64,000 nucleotides of DNA from a bacterium (lineage in GTDB: Bacteria; Latescibacterota; Latescibacteria; Latescibacterales; Latescibacteraceae), in assembly GCA_021372535.1 (NCBI GenBank), contig JAJFUH010000036.1:1-64000 (forward strand), read 5' to 3'. A program made the position numbers and the translations under genes. Under the pieces are notes generated by a model that searched no databases, was not told the DNA's origin, and saw only the letters and a program-made list of their open reading frames with translations. Within the stretch, counting starts at the first letter, position 1. Each line of letters begins with the position of its first letter. This document shows, in pieces, positions 53,495-61,414 of this stretch.

Positions 53495-54652
53495 ATGAAT
53501 AATCAGGCAGCTTCCGACGGGTCAGGTTCCCGGCGTTCAACGCAAAAAACCGCTAATGCTTTACTCGCGATCAGTATTTTGTCAGCTGCCATAATTATTG
53601 TTTTATTGTTGACCGGTCACACCTGTTATATCGGTCCTTTTGCCATTGCGGTTCCCGTTACACTTGCAGTGTATGTGAGGAGTCGCCCGGTTCTTTCCGC
53701 GACATCGTTTTCCCTCTGGATGGCTGCGTTTGTCACCGCCCCCATGTTCTATCCGGGATTTTTTACCTCGTGGAACGGTTTTCAGCTCAAGGTACTGGTC
53801 ATTCCACTCATTCAGTTTATCATGTTCGGTATGGGAACAACCCTGAGCTTCAGCGACTTCAAGCGTGTATTTCTCATGCCCCAGGCAGTGCTGATAGGAA
53901 TTGCGCTTCAGTATACCGTCATGCCGTTTGTAGGGAAAGCGGTTGCCATGACATTTACCTCGAACTCGGAAGTGGCTGCGGGAATCGTGCTGGTCGGTAC
54001 AAGTCCCGGCGGCGTCGCATCCAATGTCATCAATTACCTTGCGGGGAACAACGTGGCGCTCTCGGTCACCATGACCGCGTTTTCCACGGTCGTCGCGCCG
54101 TTCACTACGCCTGCGCTGTCAAAATGGCTCGCGGGAGCATATGTCGAGATAAATTTCTGGGATATGATGATTTCGATCTTTAAGATGGTGATCATACCGG
54201 TCGGTTCGGGACTCATCGTCAATAAAATACTGGTAAAAATGGGCGAAATGCACCGAAGTCTGCTCTCCGTTTCTAATTTCATCATGAAAAGCCTTCCCGG
54301 ATTCGCGATGTTCGCCATATGTTTCGCCTGCTCGATTCTTACAGCCGGTGCACGGAGCCAGCTTCTTATCGGAAGGATAGCCATCAGCATCGTTACCGCG
54401 GTGATAGTCCACAATGCCGTGGGTCTTACACTCGGTTACTGGGGCGCACGGCTTTTCAGGCTCGGAGAAACAAGCTGCCGCACCATCAGCGTCGAAGTCG
54501 GGCTTCAGAACAGCGGCATGGCCGCGGGTCTTGCACTGAGTGTGCTTAAAAGCCCGCTTGCCGCAGTTCCGGGAGTTGTGTACTCCTCGTGGCATAATAT
54601 TTCCGGCGCGATTCTCGCATCATGGTGGTCAAGGAAAAAAGCCAGAGATTGA
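53495..54652 (+). CDS. BASS-family sodium symporter (bile acid:sodium symporter-like)
   Basis: The 385-residue inner-membrane protein has about ten helices and BASS motifs: FGMGTTLSFSDFKRV, LQYTVMPFVGKAVA, VLVGTSPGGVASNVINYLAGNNVALSV and the GLQNSGMAAGLAL helix (ISVEVGLQNSGMA). Bacterial relatives transport organic anions or precursors with Na+; the substrate is unknown. It follows the hydrolase gene by 51 bases (GGAGAG upstream of the ATG) and may take up a product related to it. A strong bidirectional terminator lies about 170 bases downstream. Confidence 0.9.
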   Translation: MNNQAASDGSGSRRSTQKTANALLAISILSAAIIIVLLLTGHTCYIGPFAIAVPVTLAVYVRSRPVLSATSFSLWMAAFVTAPMFYPGFFTSWNGFQLKVLVIPLIQFIMFGMGTTLSFSDFKRVFLMPQAVLIGIALQYTVMPFVGKAVAMTFTSNSEVAAGIVLVGTSPGGVASNVINYLAGNNVALSVTMTAFSTVVAPFTTPALSKWLAGAYVEINFWDMMISIFKMVIIPVGSGLIVNKILVKMGEMHRSLLSVSNFIMKSLPGFAMFAICFACSILTAGARSQLLIGRIAISIVTAVIVHNAVGLTLGYWGARLFRLGETSCRTISVEVGLQNSGMAAGLALSVLKSPLAAVPGVVYSSWHNISGAILASWWSRKKARD

Positions 54653-54820
54653 ATGGAAGAGTATAGTGGCAGAGAGACAAAGAAAGTAAATTAGGATCAC
54701 CGGGCTAGTACCTGAAAGTGTTTCAGGCAATAATCCTTTCAAACTCTCCGTGCCTTCCGACTTGTTCTTTTTTCATTTTGTTTTGCCACTTTGTTCCTTT
54801 GACTCTCTGTTCCTTTATTC

Positions 54821-54864
54821 CTATATAAAAAAAACCTCCCGAAAAGGAGGTTTTTTTTATATAG
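54821..54864. terminator. bidirectional intrinsic terminator
   Basis: A 19-bp perfect stem (54821-54839 with 54846-54864) has the core CCTCC/GGAGG, then eight A/T pairs and CTATAT/ATATAG, closed by a 6-base loop CGAAAA. Both strands present a GC core followed by eight T, so it can stop the BASS gene from the left and the sigma54 regulator gene from the right. Confidence 0.9.
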
Positions 54865-54911
54865 TCTGACACGGCTGAAAAGGGGAAAGTATGACAATCT
54901 CTATATGATCA

Positions 54912-54975
54912 GCACCACCGTTAATTGCATGAGGATCAGTATTTTTTATATTGCCTCTGAATCTAACGGTGGTGC
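54912..54975. repeat. 12-bp perfect inverted repeat with 40-base interior
   Basis: GCACCACCGTTA (54912-54923) and TAACGGTGGTGC (54964-54975) pair perfectly; ATGA (upstream) and TCAT (downstream) extend the pairing outside one mismatch. GAGG (54931-54934) and CCTC (54954-54957) can pair inside, giving a layered hairpin. There is no T-tract on either strand, so this is not a simple terminator. Confidence 0.75.
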
Positions 54976-55041
54976 CTCATTCTTGGGCGATATAAAGAGC
55001 AAATGCTGTGCCAGAAAATATTCCGCATAATGCTGTGCCAA

Positions 55042-55070
55042 TATATCTTATTGATAATTAATAAGATATA
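55042..55070. repeat. 11-bp AT-rich palindrome
   Basis: TATATCTTATT (55042-55052) and AATAAGATATA (55060-55070) form a perfect stem around GATAATT. Two copies of AATGCTGTGCCA lie directly before it at 55002-55013 and 55029-55040. The arrangement resembles a protein-binding cluster or the end of a decayed element. Confidence 0.65.
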
Positions 55071-55196
55071 ATATTATTTCGAAGTGAGCAAGTAATTGTC
55101 ATGTTCAGGAATAACAGGTGTGGCTGTCGCAGATAGTGAGACGAAAAAAGCGGAATGGTTCATGATGCTATATGTAACAAGTGGAATATCAAATAG

Positions 55197-57653
55197 TTAT
55201 GATTGTGTATCATAATTGATACTGTGTCTCAATTTTGAGAGCTCATCGGTCAGGCCATACTTTTTCATGCGCCTGTAGAGCGTTGCCCGGCTCATTCCGA
55301 TTTTTTCCGCCGCTTTTTCAACATCTCCACTGGCCTGCAGAATCGCTTCGAGATAGAGCTTTCGCGAAGATTCGTCACGTTCTTTCCGTGCCTGCTCGAT
55401 ATTTTCGGCTGCTGCCGGGCCGCTTTTTTCATCGTTGTAGCGATCTCTGAGCGAGGTGGGGAGGTCGGCCCATGTTATGATAGTCGACTGTGTCATGAGC
55501 ACCGCATGCTCGATGGTATTCTCAAGCTCACGGATGTTGCCGCTCCACGAATAGTCCATGAGTTTCTGGAGCGCTCCATGGTCGATGTCGGTAATGGTTT
55601 TTCCCGAGGATTTTGAAAATTTTTCGATAAAAACCTTTACGAATTCAGGAATATCGATTTTACGGTCGCGGAGAGGCGGGATTTCGATGGTTATAACATT
55701 GAGCCGCCAGTAAAGCTCTTCACGGAAATCGCCGTCCCTGATTGCCTTCTGGAGATCCTTGTTGGTTGCCGAAATGACCCGTGTCGATATGGGGATAACA
55801 TGCTCCGAGCCGACGCGCTGGATCACTTTTTCCTGGAGCACCCGCAGGAGCTTAACCTGAAGGTCGAGAGGCATGTCGCCGATTTCGTCGAGCAGGATGG
55901 TACCGCCTGTCGCCTGCTCGAACTTACCGATATACCCGCCTTTCCGGGCGCCGGTAAAAGCGCCTTCGGCATATCCGAACAGCTCGCTTTCGATGAGCTC
56001 TTTTGGTATTGCCGCACAATTCACCGCGATAAAGGGGCCATCCGCCACCGGCGAGGAATTGTGAATAGACTGGCTGAAAAGCTCCTTCCCCGTGCCGCTT
56101 TCTCCGACAATAAGGATGTTCGATGCGCTCTGGGCTGCGAGCTTGGCGAGCCGTACGGTTTCGGCGAGGGTTGTAGATTGTCCGATGATATCGTCGAACG
56201 TGAAGCGCGGACGCTGCGATGTGAACCGCGACAGCAGCTTGACCGTTTCCTCCATGGGCCTGAAGGAGATGACGCTCCCGCGCTGTTCCCCCGATGAGTC
56301 GTTGAAGGACCGTATATTGACGACTGCGGCGAATTTGTCGTTCGGCGTGAGGAATGTCACGACACGGTTGTCGATTTCCTTCCCGCTCGAAATTATGGAC
56401 GAGAGCGAAGGCTTATAGGATGTTATCGCATCGATATTCTTGGCGCCCTTGTCCGTGTCGGACAGATTCAGTGATTTCCGCGCGACATTGTTGAAATCCT
56501 TGATGATACCGGTCTGGTCCACTGCGACGATTCCGTTTGAAATAGCGTCGAATATCGCTGAAATACGTGAGTAGATAGTCCCGATGACATCGAGTTTTTT
56601 CTTGTCTTCATCGGCCAGCCGCTTCAGCTCGGAATGAATCATGGCATTTTCGATTGCGAGAGATGCAAGTCCGGCGATATGGAGGAGAACGTCCACCCCG
56701 ATCGAAAGGAAAAGCCCGTCGGGATTCTCGTGTTTTTTATCGATATCGAAAAGGCTTATGACACCGAGATTTTTATCACGGCTGATGAGGGGAAGGCAGA
56801 TATTCCACGGATCATAATTCTTCTTGGTGCCATAGAGCTTGTCCACATCGATATGGTGAATCTTGGGCTCGCCCGAAAGCATGCAGCTCCGCGCCGTATC
56901 GAGGGGAAATTCATTGATGAAGCTCGTTTTCAGGCCGTAGTGCGATGTTTTCGTCACTTCCCCTTTGTCATTCATGAGCATTATGAGCACACCGTTGATG
57001 GCGAATCCCTGGGCGACTTCCCATGCAAATTCCTCGAGTATCACATCGAGGTCGAGGGTAGAGGACACGGCGCTCGCGATTTTATTCGAGAGCTGGAGGA
57101 GTTTCGCCTTATATTCGAGCTGTTCGTATGCCTGGGCGTTTTGAATCGAACCGGCAATGCTCGCGGTAAAATAATTGAGCTCTTCCGCTTCGGCTTCGGT
57201 AAAATCTCTTTCTTTCTGGCAGCGCAGGTTTACAACGCCGACCAGCTCATCTTCCCAGAGGATGGGAAACGAGAGTATAGAAGGGTATTTGTCATCCTGG
57301 GCATATATGGAGGTAAAATTCCGCGGGTCTTTCAGAATATTGCGGGAAGCGATATATTTTCGCGTTTTTGCAACAGTCCCCGTGACACCCATACCGATGG
57401 GTATGCGGTCATTGTCGACGGCGATGGGATCGAGACTGAGGGTGACACGAAGCACCAGAGTATCCGAGACCGGGTCCTTCAGGAATATCGAAACCTCGTC
57501 GACATTCATGTACTCGGCAATGATTCTGGCGAGCAGTTCCAGCCGTTCCTTGACGACAAGAGGGGCATTGATAAGCTTCAATGTATGGTTCAGGAAAATT
57601 TTCGATTTCACGAACCGGGGGCTGTCCACATCCCCTGCGTTTTTTATCGCCAT
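55197..57653 (-). CDS. sigma54-dependent transcriptional activator with two GAF domains and a PAS domain
   Basis: The 818-residue regulator has GAF domain 1 (about 30-175), GAF domain 2 (about 190-345), a PAS domain (about 360-470), a sigma54-interaction AAA+ domain with Walker A GESGTGKE (517-524), the sigma54-contacting GAFTGA (564-569) and DEIGDMPLDLQ, and a Fis-type helix-turn-helix at the C-terminus (SGDVEKAAEKIGMSRATLYRR). It should activate RpoN promoters in response to a small ligand or redox signal sensed by the GAF/PAS part. There is no receiver domain, so no histidine kinase is implied. AGGTGA precedes the ATG. I found no convincing sigma54 promoter nearby, so targets are unknown; the adjacent UxaA-like pair on the same strand is one candidate. 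Confidence 0.93.
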   Translation of the reverse strand: MAIKNAGDVDSPRFVKSKIFLNHTLKLINAPLVVKERLELLARIIAEYMNVDEVSIFLKDPVSDTLVLRVTLSLDPIAVDNDRIPIGMGVTGTVAKTRKYIASRNILKDPRNFTSIYAQDDKYPSILSFPILWEDELVGVVNLRCQKERDFTEAEAEELNYFTASIAGSIQNAQAYEQLEYKAKLLQLSNKIASAVSSTLDLDVILEEFAWEVAQGFAINGVLIMLMNDKGEVTKTSHYGLKTSFINEFPLDTARSCMLSGEPKIHHIDVDKLYGTKKNYDPWNICLPLISRDKNLGVISLFDIDKKHENPDGLFLSIGVDVLLHIAGLASLAIENAMIHSELKRLADEDKKKLDVIGTIYSRISAIFDAISNGIVAVDQTGIIKDFNNVARKSLNLSDTDKGAKNIDAITSYKPSLSSIISSGKEIDNRVVTFLTPNDKFAAVVNIRSFNDSSGEQRGSVISFRPMEETVKLLSRFTSQRPRFTFDDIIGQSTTLAETVRLAKLAAQSASNILIVGESGTGKELFSQSIHNSSPVADGPFIAVNCAAIPKELIESELFGYAEGAFTGARKGGYIGKFEQATGGTILLDEIGDMPLDLQVKLLRVLQEKVIQRVGSEHVIPISTRVISATNKDLQKAIRDGDFREELYWRLNVITIEIPPLRDRKIDIPEFVKVFIEKFSKSSGKTITDIDHGALQKLMDYSWSGNIRELENTIEHAVLMTQSTIITWADLPTSLRDRYNDEKSGPAAAENIEQARKERDESSRKLYLEAILQASGDVEKAAEKIGMSRATLYRRMKKYGLTDELSKLRHSINYDTQS

Positions 57654-57694
57654 GGCGGTATCACCTGTACCTGATCATTATACGTAAAAAATGG

Positions 57695-57723
57695 ATAATT
57701 CTTTTTCCACCGGAGCCTGTCAA
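57695..57723 (-). promoter_or_regulatory. possible promoter for the sigma54 activator gene
   Basis: On the minus strand TTGACA (57723-57718) and AATTAT (57700-57695) are separated by 17 bases, giving a leader of about 35 bases. A second pair farther upstream (TTGACT then TAATAC at spacing 16, about 57793-57820) is an alternative. Confidence 0.4.
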
Positions 57724-57850
57724 ATATAATCCGATAGGAACCATATTTTTCATGTTGTCGAGCGGTAACAGCACCGTGCGGAACCATGATAATAGTATTA
57801 CGTACATCACCCTGTAAGTCAAGCAATTTATTCATGTTCGGCGTTTGCCG

Positions 57851-59035
57851 TCAGCAGGCGCACGGGACATGTTTCTGGTTCATGTAATGCAGATGAAGCT
57901 CAGTATGGCCGAGTTTTTCAGCGCATGTCAGTTTTCCCCGGACAACCGCTGTGACCTCGTCAAGAAGCCGTTTTCCCATGTCTTCGATACTGATGTCCCC
58001 GGAAAGTACGCCCGAGGTGTCTATATCGATATTTTCACTCATCATACGGCATGTTTTCGGGGAACCGCACAGCTTGATAACCGGCATGAGGGCGCTTCCC
58101 ATGGGAGTGCCTCTTCCCGTGGTGAACAGGAGGAGATGGCAACCCGCGGCGGCGGCGTTTGACATGTCTTCGGCGTCGCTGATGGGCGACACTCCCCGTG
58201 TGAGATCATCGGGTATGGAGTCGATGAGATAGAGTCCCGGTTTTTTCGGGCGTTCGCCGACTCTCACCACATCGCTGATCGTTCGGTGGCCGCTTTTCAT
58301 GTACGCGCCGAGAGATTTTTCTTCGATGGTTGTCAGACCGCCCTCGGCATTTCCGGTGACGATTCCGTACATGCCCGCTTCGTTGGCGACACGGACAGCC
58401 CGGTCGATTGCCTCCCCGATCTTTCGGGCGACAACATCGGAAGCCCGTGATGCCGCCATATTTCCGCAGCCGATCATCTCGGTGATTTCATCGAAAAAAC
58501 ACGTTCCCCCCGCATCGACAATCATATCGTAAAGTGTACCAACCGCCGGATTCGATGCGAGCCCGCTCATGGCGTCCGAGCCGCCGCAGTTTGTGCCGAT
58601 CCGAATGTCGGAAAGGAAAAAATCACAGCGCGGTGTTTCGTCGCGTCCGGAGAGGAGTTCTTCGACGAATGACCGTCCCTTTTGAATCGATTTTGATGTG
58701 CCGCCGTCACGCTGAATCGAGACGAATCGGGCTTTGCGACCTGCCGCTCGGGCAATATCGGCAAAATATTCGCCTCTGAGCATTTCGCACCCGAGGCTGA
58801 CAACGACAAGACCATACAGATTGGGGTGGGCGACAAGCGAACCGAATACCCGTTTGACGAATTCGTTCGAATGACAACCGTCATACCCGAAAAGCTGGAC
58901 ATCCTTCCATGGTGCTGCTATCTGACGTGCGACGTGTTCCGCACACTCGACAGTATAGACGACGGCAACATGGTTCCGTATGCCTTTCTGACCGTCTGGC
59001 CTCAACCATCCCTTTGTTAAAAGCATATCGCTCAC
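57851..59035 (-). CDS. UxaA-family dehydratase, large subunit (altronate/galactarate dehydratase C-terminal type)
   Basis: The 394-residue protein matches the C-terminal catalytic half of altronate/galactarate dehydratases: VVVSLGCEMLRGE, RIGTNCGGSDAMSGLASNPAVG, CFFDEITEMIGCG and FTTGRGTPMGSALMPVIKLCGSP. Conserved cysteines likely bind the metal. It starts with GTG overlapping the small-subunit stop (GTGA). Together with the next gene it forms a split version of UxaA, as also seen in SuyAB sulfolactate lyases. Substrate (a sugar acid or 3-sulfolactate) cannot be assigned from sequence alone. It ends in CAC just after NQKHVP. Confidence 0.88.
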   Translation of the reverse strand: MSDMLLTKGWLRPDGQKGIRNHVAVVYTVECAEHVARQIAAPWKDVQLFGYDGCHSNEFVKRVFGSLVAHPNLYGLVVVSLGCEMLRGEYFADIARAAGRKARFVSIQRDGGTSKSIQKGRSFVEELLSGRDETPRCDFFLSDIRIGTNCGGSDAMSGLASNPAVGTLYDMIVDAGGTCFFDEITEMIGCGNMAASRASDVVARKIGEAIDRAVRVANEAGMYGIVTGNAEGGLTTIEEKSLGAYMKSGHRTISDVVRVGERPKKPGLYLIDSIPDDLTRGVSPISDAEDMSNAAAAGCHLLLFTTGRGTPMGSALMPVIKLCGSPKTCRMMSENIDIDTSGVLSGDISIEDMGKRLLDEVTAVVRGKLTCAEKLGHTELHLHYMNQKHVPCAC

Positions 59036-59340
59036 TGTTCGATCCTTTGTTTGAAATCCTCATCATAAGCGCTTTTCATGTTGTGCAGGTGAACCCATTC
59101 GCCGGGTTGAATAATGCCGGTGCTGATACCGATTTTCTGACCGTATTTGATAATACCGTGACCGGCCGGGACAGGGGAGACCGCAATTTTGTGGCCTGCC
59201 GGAATGGAATCGACGGTTACGAGGGTTTTTCCGTTACCTTTCAGCCTTATTACGTCGCCCGGGATGCAATCCTCGAGCATGGTTGCAACATTATCCGCCG
59301 AATCGAGAACAAGAGCGATATGTGCGTTTTCATCATGCAT
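59032..59340 (-). CDS. UxaA-family dehydratase, small subunit (SAF domain)
   Basis: The 102-residue protein is a SAF domain: LDSADNVATMLEDCIPGDVIRLKG, DSIPAGHKIAVSPVPAGHGIIKYGQKIGISTGIIQPGEWVHLHNM. In UxaA this domain is the N-terminal part of one chain; here it is a separate gene overlapping the large-subunit gene by 4 bases. GGAGG lies 8 bases before the ATG. Confidence 0.9.
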   Translation of the reverse strand: MHDENAHIALVLDSADNVATMLEDCIPGDVIRLKGNGKTLVTVDSIPAGHKIAVSPVPAGHGIIKYGQKIGISTGIIQPGEWVHLHNMKSAYDEDFKQRIEQ

Positions 59341-59365
59341 AAACAGCCCTCCGACATGTAAAATA

Positions 59366-59389
59366 AATGCCCTCGGTTATGAGGGCATT
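59366..59389 (-). terminator. hairpin downstream of purA
   Basis: Arms AATGCCCTC (59366-59374) and GAGGGCATT (59381-59389) pair perfectly around a 6-base loop. On the minus strand the tail is TATTTTA, a modest T-run. It lies after purA and before the dehydratase genes, so it probably limits read-through. Confidence 0.6.
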
Positions 59390-59501
59390 CACAGAATAAA
59401 ACAGTACAGTTCATCGATAGAAAACAGATTTATAAATTGATACGAAACAGAATCCGAAATGTTCGACATTCCGTTCCAGATGATTGGTAATCACCAGAGT
59501 T

Positions 59502-60776
59502 CTATACCGTTATGGTCTGTTCACGATCCGAACCGACAGATACATACTTGATCGGAGTCTGGACTATTTCGCTGATACGTTCGAGATATGATTGTGCCCG
59601 TGACGGCAGATCGCCGTATTTTCTGATATGAGTTGTCGGTTCCATCCATCCTTTATGGGTTTCGTAGACGGGTTTGACCGCATCGAGGATGGTGACATCG
59701 GCGGGGAAATTTATGATTGTCCTGCCATCATAACGGTATCCGGTGCAGATTTTGATTTCGGAAAGCGTATCGAGCACATCGAGCTTGGTGATAGCAAGCG
59801 AACTCAGCCCGTTGATGAGCGCGGAATATCTCCCGATAACACCATCGAACCACCCGCAGCGGCGGGGCCTACCGGTTGTTGCGCCGTATTCGCCGCCGAT
59901 GTCTCGGATCGTTCGCGCGAACTCGTCATCGAATTCGGTCGGGAAAGGACCGTTTCCAACGCGGGTCGTATATGCCTTCATGACGCCGATAACCTCGTTG
60001 ATATGGGTCGGACCGATCCCCGTCCCGATACAGGCAGCGGCGGCGATGGTGTTTGAAGACGTTACGAAGGGATATGTCCCGTGGTCGATATCGAGCAGTG
60101 CTCCCTGGGCGCCCTCGAATACGATATTTTTCTCTTTTTTGACCGCTTCGTTGAGCAGTATCGAAATGTCGGTAACATAGGGATCGATTTTACGGTCGAA
60201 TTCCAGAAATGCATCGACGACTTTATTTACATCGAGCGGTTGATATCCGTAGATTTTTGTGAGAATTTCATTTGCTTCAAGAATATTGCTCTCGAGTTTC
60301 GATACAAACACTTCCCTGTTGAGAAGGTCGACGATACGGATACCGACACGGGCGGCTTTGTCACGGTAGGCAGGGCCGATACCCCTTCCGGTAGTGCCGA
60401 TGGAGTTTTTCCCCTTGTATTTTTCAACCGCCTGATCGAGGAGCTTGTGATAGGGCATGACAAGGTGGGCTTTCTGACTGATGAAAAGCCTGCCCGCAAC
60501 ATCGATGCCGCGCTGTTTCAATTCCTCGATCTCATCGAGGAGAGCGGTCGGATCGAGCACGACACCATTCCCGATAACGCAGATTTTATCAGGATACATT
60601 ATCCCGGCGGGGATAAGGTGAAAAATAAACTCGTTCCCGTTGACAATCACCGTATGTCCTGCGTTTGCTCCTCCCTGAAAACGAACTACATAATCCGCAT
60701 CTGCAGCTATATAATCAACAATTTTGGCCTTGGCTTCATCTCCCCACTGGGAACCGACGACAATTTTAACCGACAT
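59502..60776 (-). CDS. purA: adenylosuccinate synthetase
   Basis: The 424-residue enzyme has VVGSQWGDEAKAKIVDY at the N-terminus, FQGGANAGHTVIVNG, TTGRGIGPAYRDKA, FEGAQGALLDIDHGTYPFVTSS and the C-terminal region with SVGSDREQTI. The first loop is usually GDEGKGK; here it reads GDEAKAK, a double Gly-to-Ala change in the GTP-binding loop (residues 12-17). It catalyses the first step from IMP to AMP. AGGGGAG lies 4 bases before the ATG. A hairpin with a T-run lies in the leader, right after the predicted start site. Confidence 0.95.
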   Translation of the reverse strand: MSVKIVVGSQWGDEAKAKIVDYIAADADYVVRFQGGANAGHTVIVNGNEFIFHLIPAGIMYPDKICVIGNGVVLDPTALLDEIEELKQRGIDVAGRLFISQKAHLVMPYHKLLDQAVEKYKGKNSIGTTGRGIGPAYRDKAARVGIRIVDLLNREVFVSKLESNILEANEILTKIYGYQPLDVNKVVDAFLEFDRKIDPYVTDISILLNEAVKKEKNIVFEGAQGALLDIDHGTYPFVTSSNTIAAAACIGTGIGPTHINEVIGVMKAYTTRVGNGPFPTEFDDEFARTIRDIGGEYGATTGRPRRCGWFDGVIGRYSALINGLSSLAITKLDVLDTLSEIKICTGYRYDGRTIINFPADVTILDAVKPVYETHKGWMEPTTHIRKYGDLPSRAQSYLERISEIVQTPIKYVSVGSDREQTITV

Positions 60777-60799
60777 GATTCTCCCCTGAAAAAAAAGGC

Positions 60800-60828
60800 A
60801 AAAAAAATCTTCGAGCAGTATGCTCGAA
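60800..60828 (-). terminator. hairpin plus T-run at the start of the purA leader
   Basis: On the minus strand TTCGAGCA (60828-60821) pairs with TGCTCGAA (60817-60810) around a 3-base loop, followed by GA and eight T (60807-60800). The predicted start point is near 60831, so the hairpin begins at about +4. A second long T-run follows before the ribosome site. Confidence 0.65.
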
Positions 60829-60837
60829 TTACGTTAT

Positions 60838-60866
60838 ATGATAATGTTACCATCACAGAGTGTCAA
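60838..60866 (-). promoter_or_regulatory. sigma70 promoter for purA
   Basis: On the minus strand a perfect TTGACA (60866-60861) and TATCAT (60843-60838) are separated by 17 bases. The start point near 60831 gives a leader of about 55 bases. Confidence 0.7.
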
Positions 60867-60884
60867 GAAAAAAAATTTAGCCCG

Positions 60885-60913
60885 TTGTTATGGAGATGCA
60901 ATTCGGTTATATT
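60885..60913 (+). promoter_or_regulatory. promoter for the small membrane protein-pyrF operon
   Basis: TTGTTA (60885-60890) and TATATT (60908-60913) are separated by 17 bases, divergent from the purA promoter. The start would be near 60920. Confidence 0.55.
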
Positions 60914-60955
60914 GTTCCATTCAGTTGATTATTTATTTCGAGGATTGACGAAACG

Positions 60956-61414
60956 ATGCCGGATTCCTACATATATAAATCATTCGAGATAAGCGGTAAC
61001 GGCGCTGCCGTTTCGGCGAGAATCGCCGGTTTGCTCTCCGAATCCGGGTATATCCGGACGGGAGATGACAACGCTGTACAGTTTTTCCGGTATCCGTCCC
61101 TGCGGTTCTCCTCAAAAAAACCTCTGACCTGTGTATCGAGGCTTTCTCTTGCATACGGTGATAAGAACGGTGCTTCAGCAATAAAAATCGGAGTGACATT
61201 TACCAAAATACGTTATTTTACAATAGCTTTTATACTTATTATTTGCGGTATTATTCCCGCGCTTATCAGTATGGCGCAAAAGGGTGTACCGGAAATTCCC
61301 CCCACCGCTTATCTGGGCATTCCGCTCGGATTCATGGTTCATTATCATGTCCGCTGGCGGATTTTCCGGATTTTACGGCAGCTTGTACAGACCGCCGAGG
61401 GAGACAGACGATGA
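60956..61414 (+). CDS. small membrane protein of unknown function upstream of pyrF
   Basis: The 152-residue protein has a soluble N-terminal part (1-88) that reads FEISGNGAAVSARIAGLLSESGY and may be a small alpha/beta domain. It is followed by two hydrophobic segments (YFTIAFILIICGIIPALISM, about 88-107; YLGIPLGFMVHYHV, about 119-132) and a basic tail. I recognise no family. GAGGA lies about 12 bases before the ATG. Its stop overlaps the pyrF start (ATGA), so it is co-translated with pyrF. Confidence 0.65.
   Translation: MPDSYIYKSFEISGNGAAVSARIAGLLSESGYIRTGDDNAVQFFRYPSLRFSSKKPLTCVSRLSLAYGDKNGASAIKIGVTFTKIRYFTIAFILIICGIIPALISMAQKGVPEIPPTAYLGIPLGFMVHYHVRWRIFRILRQLVQTAEGDRR

Larger units (their letters stand above)
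54653..55196. other. convergent gene-free region rich in inverted and direct repeats
   Basis: This 544-base gap lies between convergent genes and has no credible coding frame. In order it holds a GACAAAG-type stretch (54661-54690), a perfect CCTGAAA/TTTCAGG hairpin (54711-54727), an inverted GACAAAG-type copy (54771-54812), and a 19-bp terminator stem (54821-54864). Then come a 12-bp inverted repeat with a 40-base interior (54912-54975), a 12-bp direct repeat AATGCTGTGCCA (55002-55013 and 55029-55040), and an 11-bp palindrome (55042-55070). Confidence 0.75.

Noticed and set aside
60777-60840. Purine riboswitch upstream of purA
   Set aside because: The leader before the hairpin is only a few bases long and cannot hold an aptamer.
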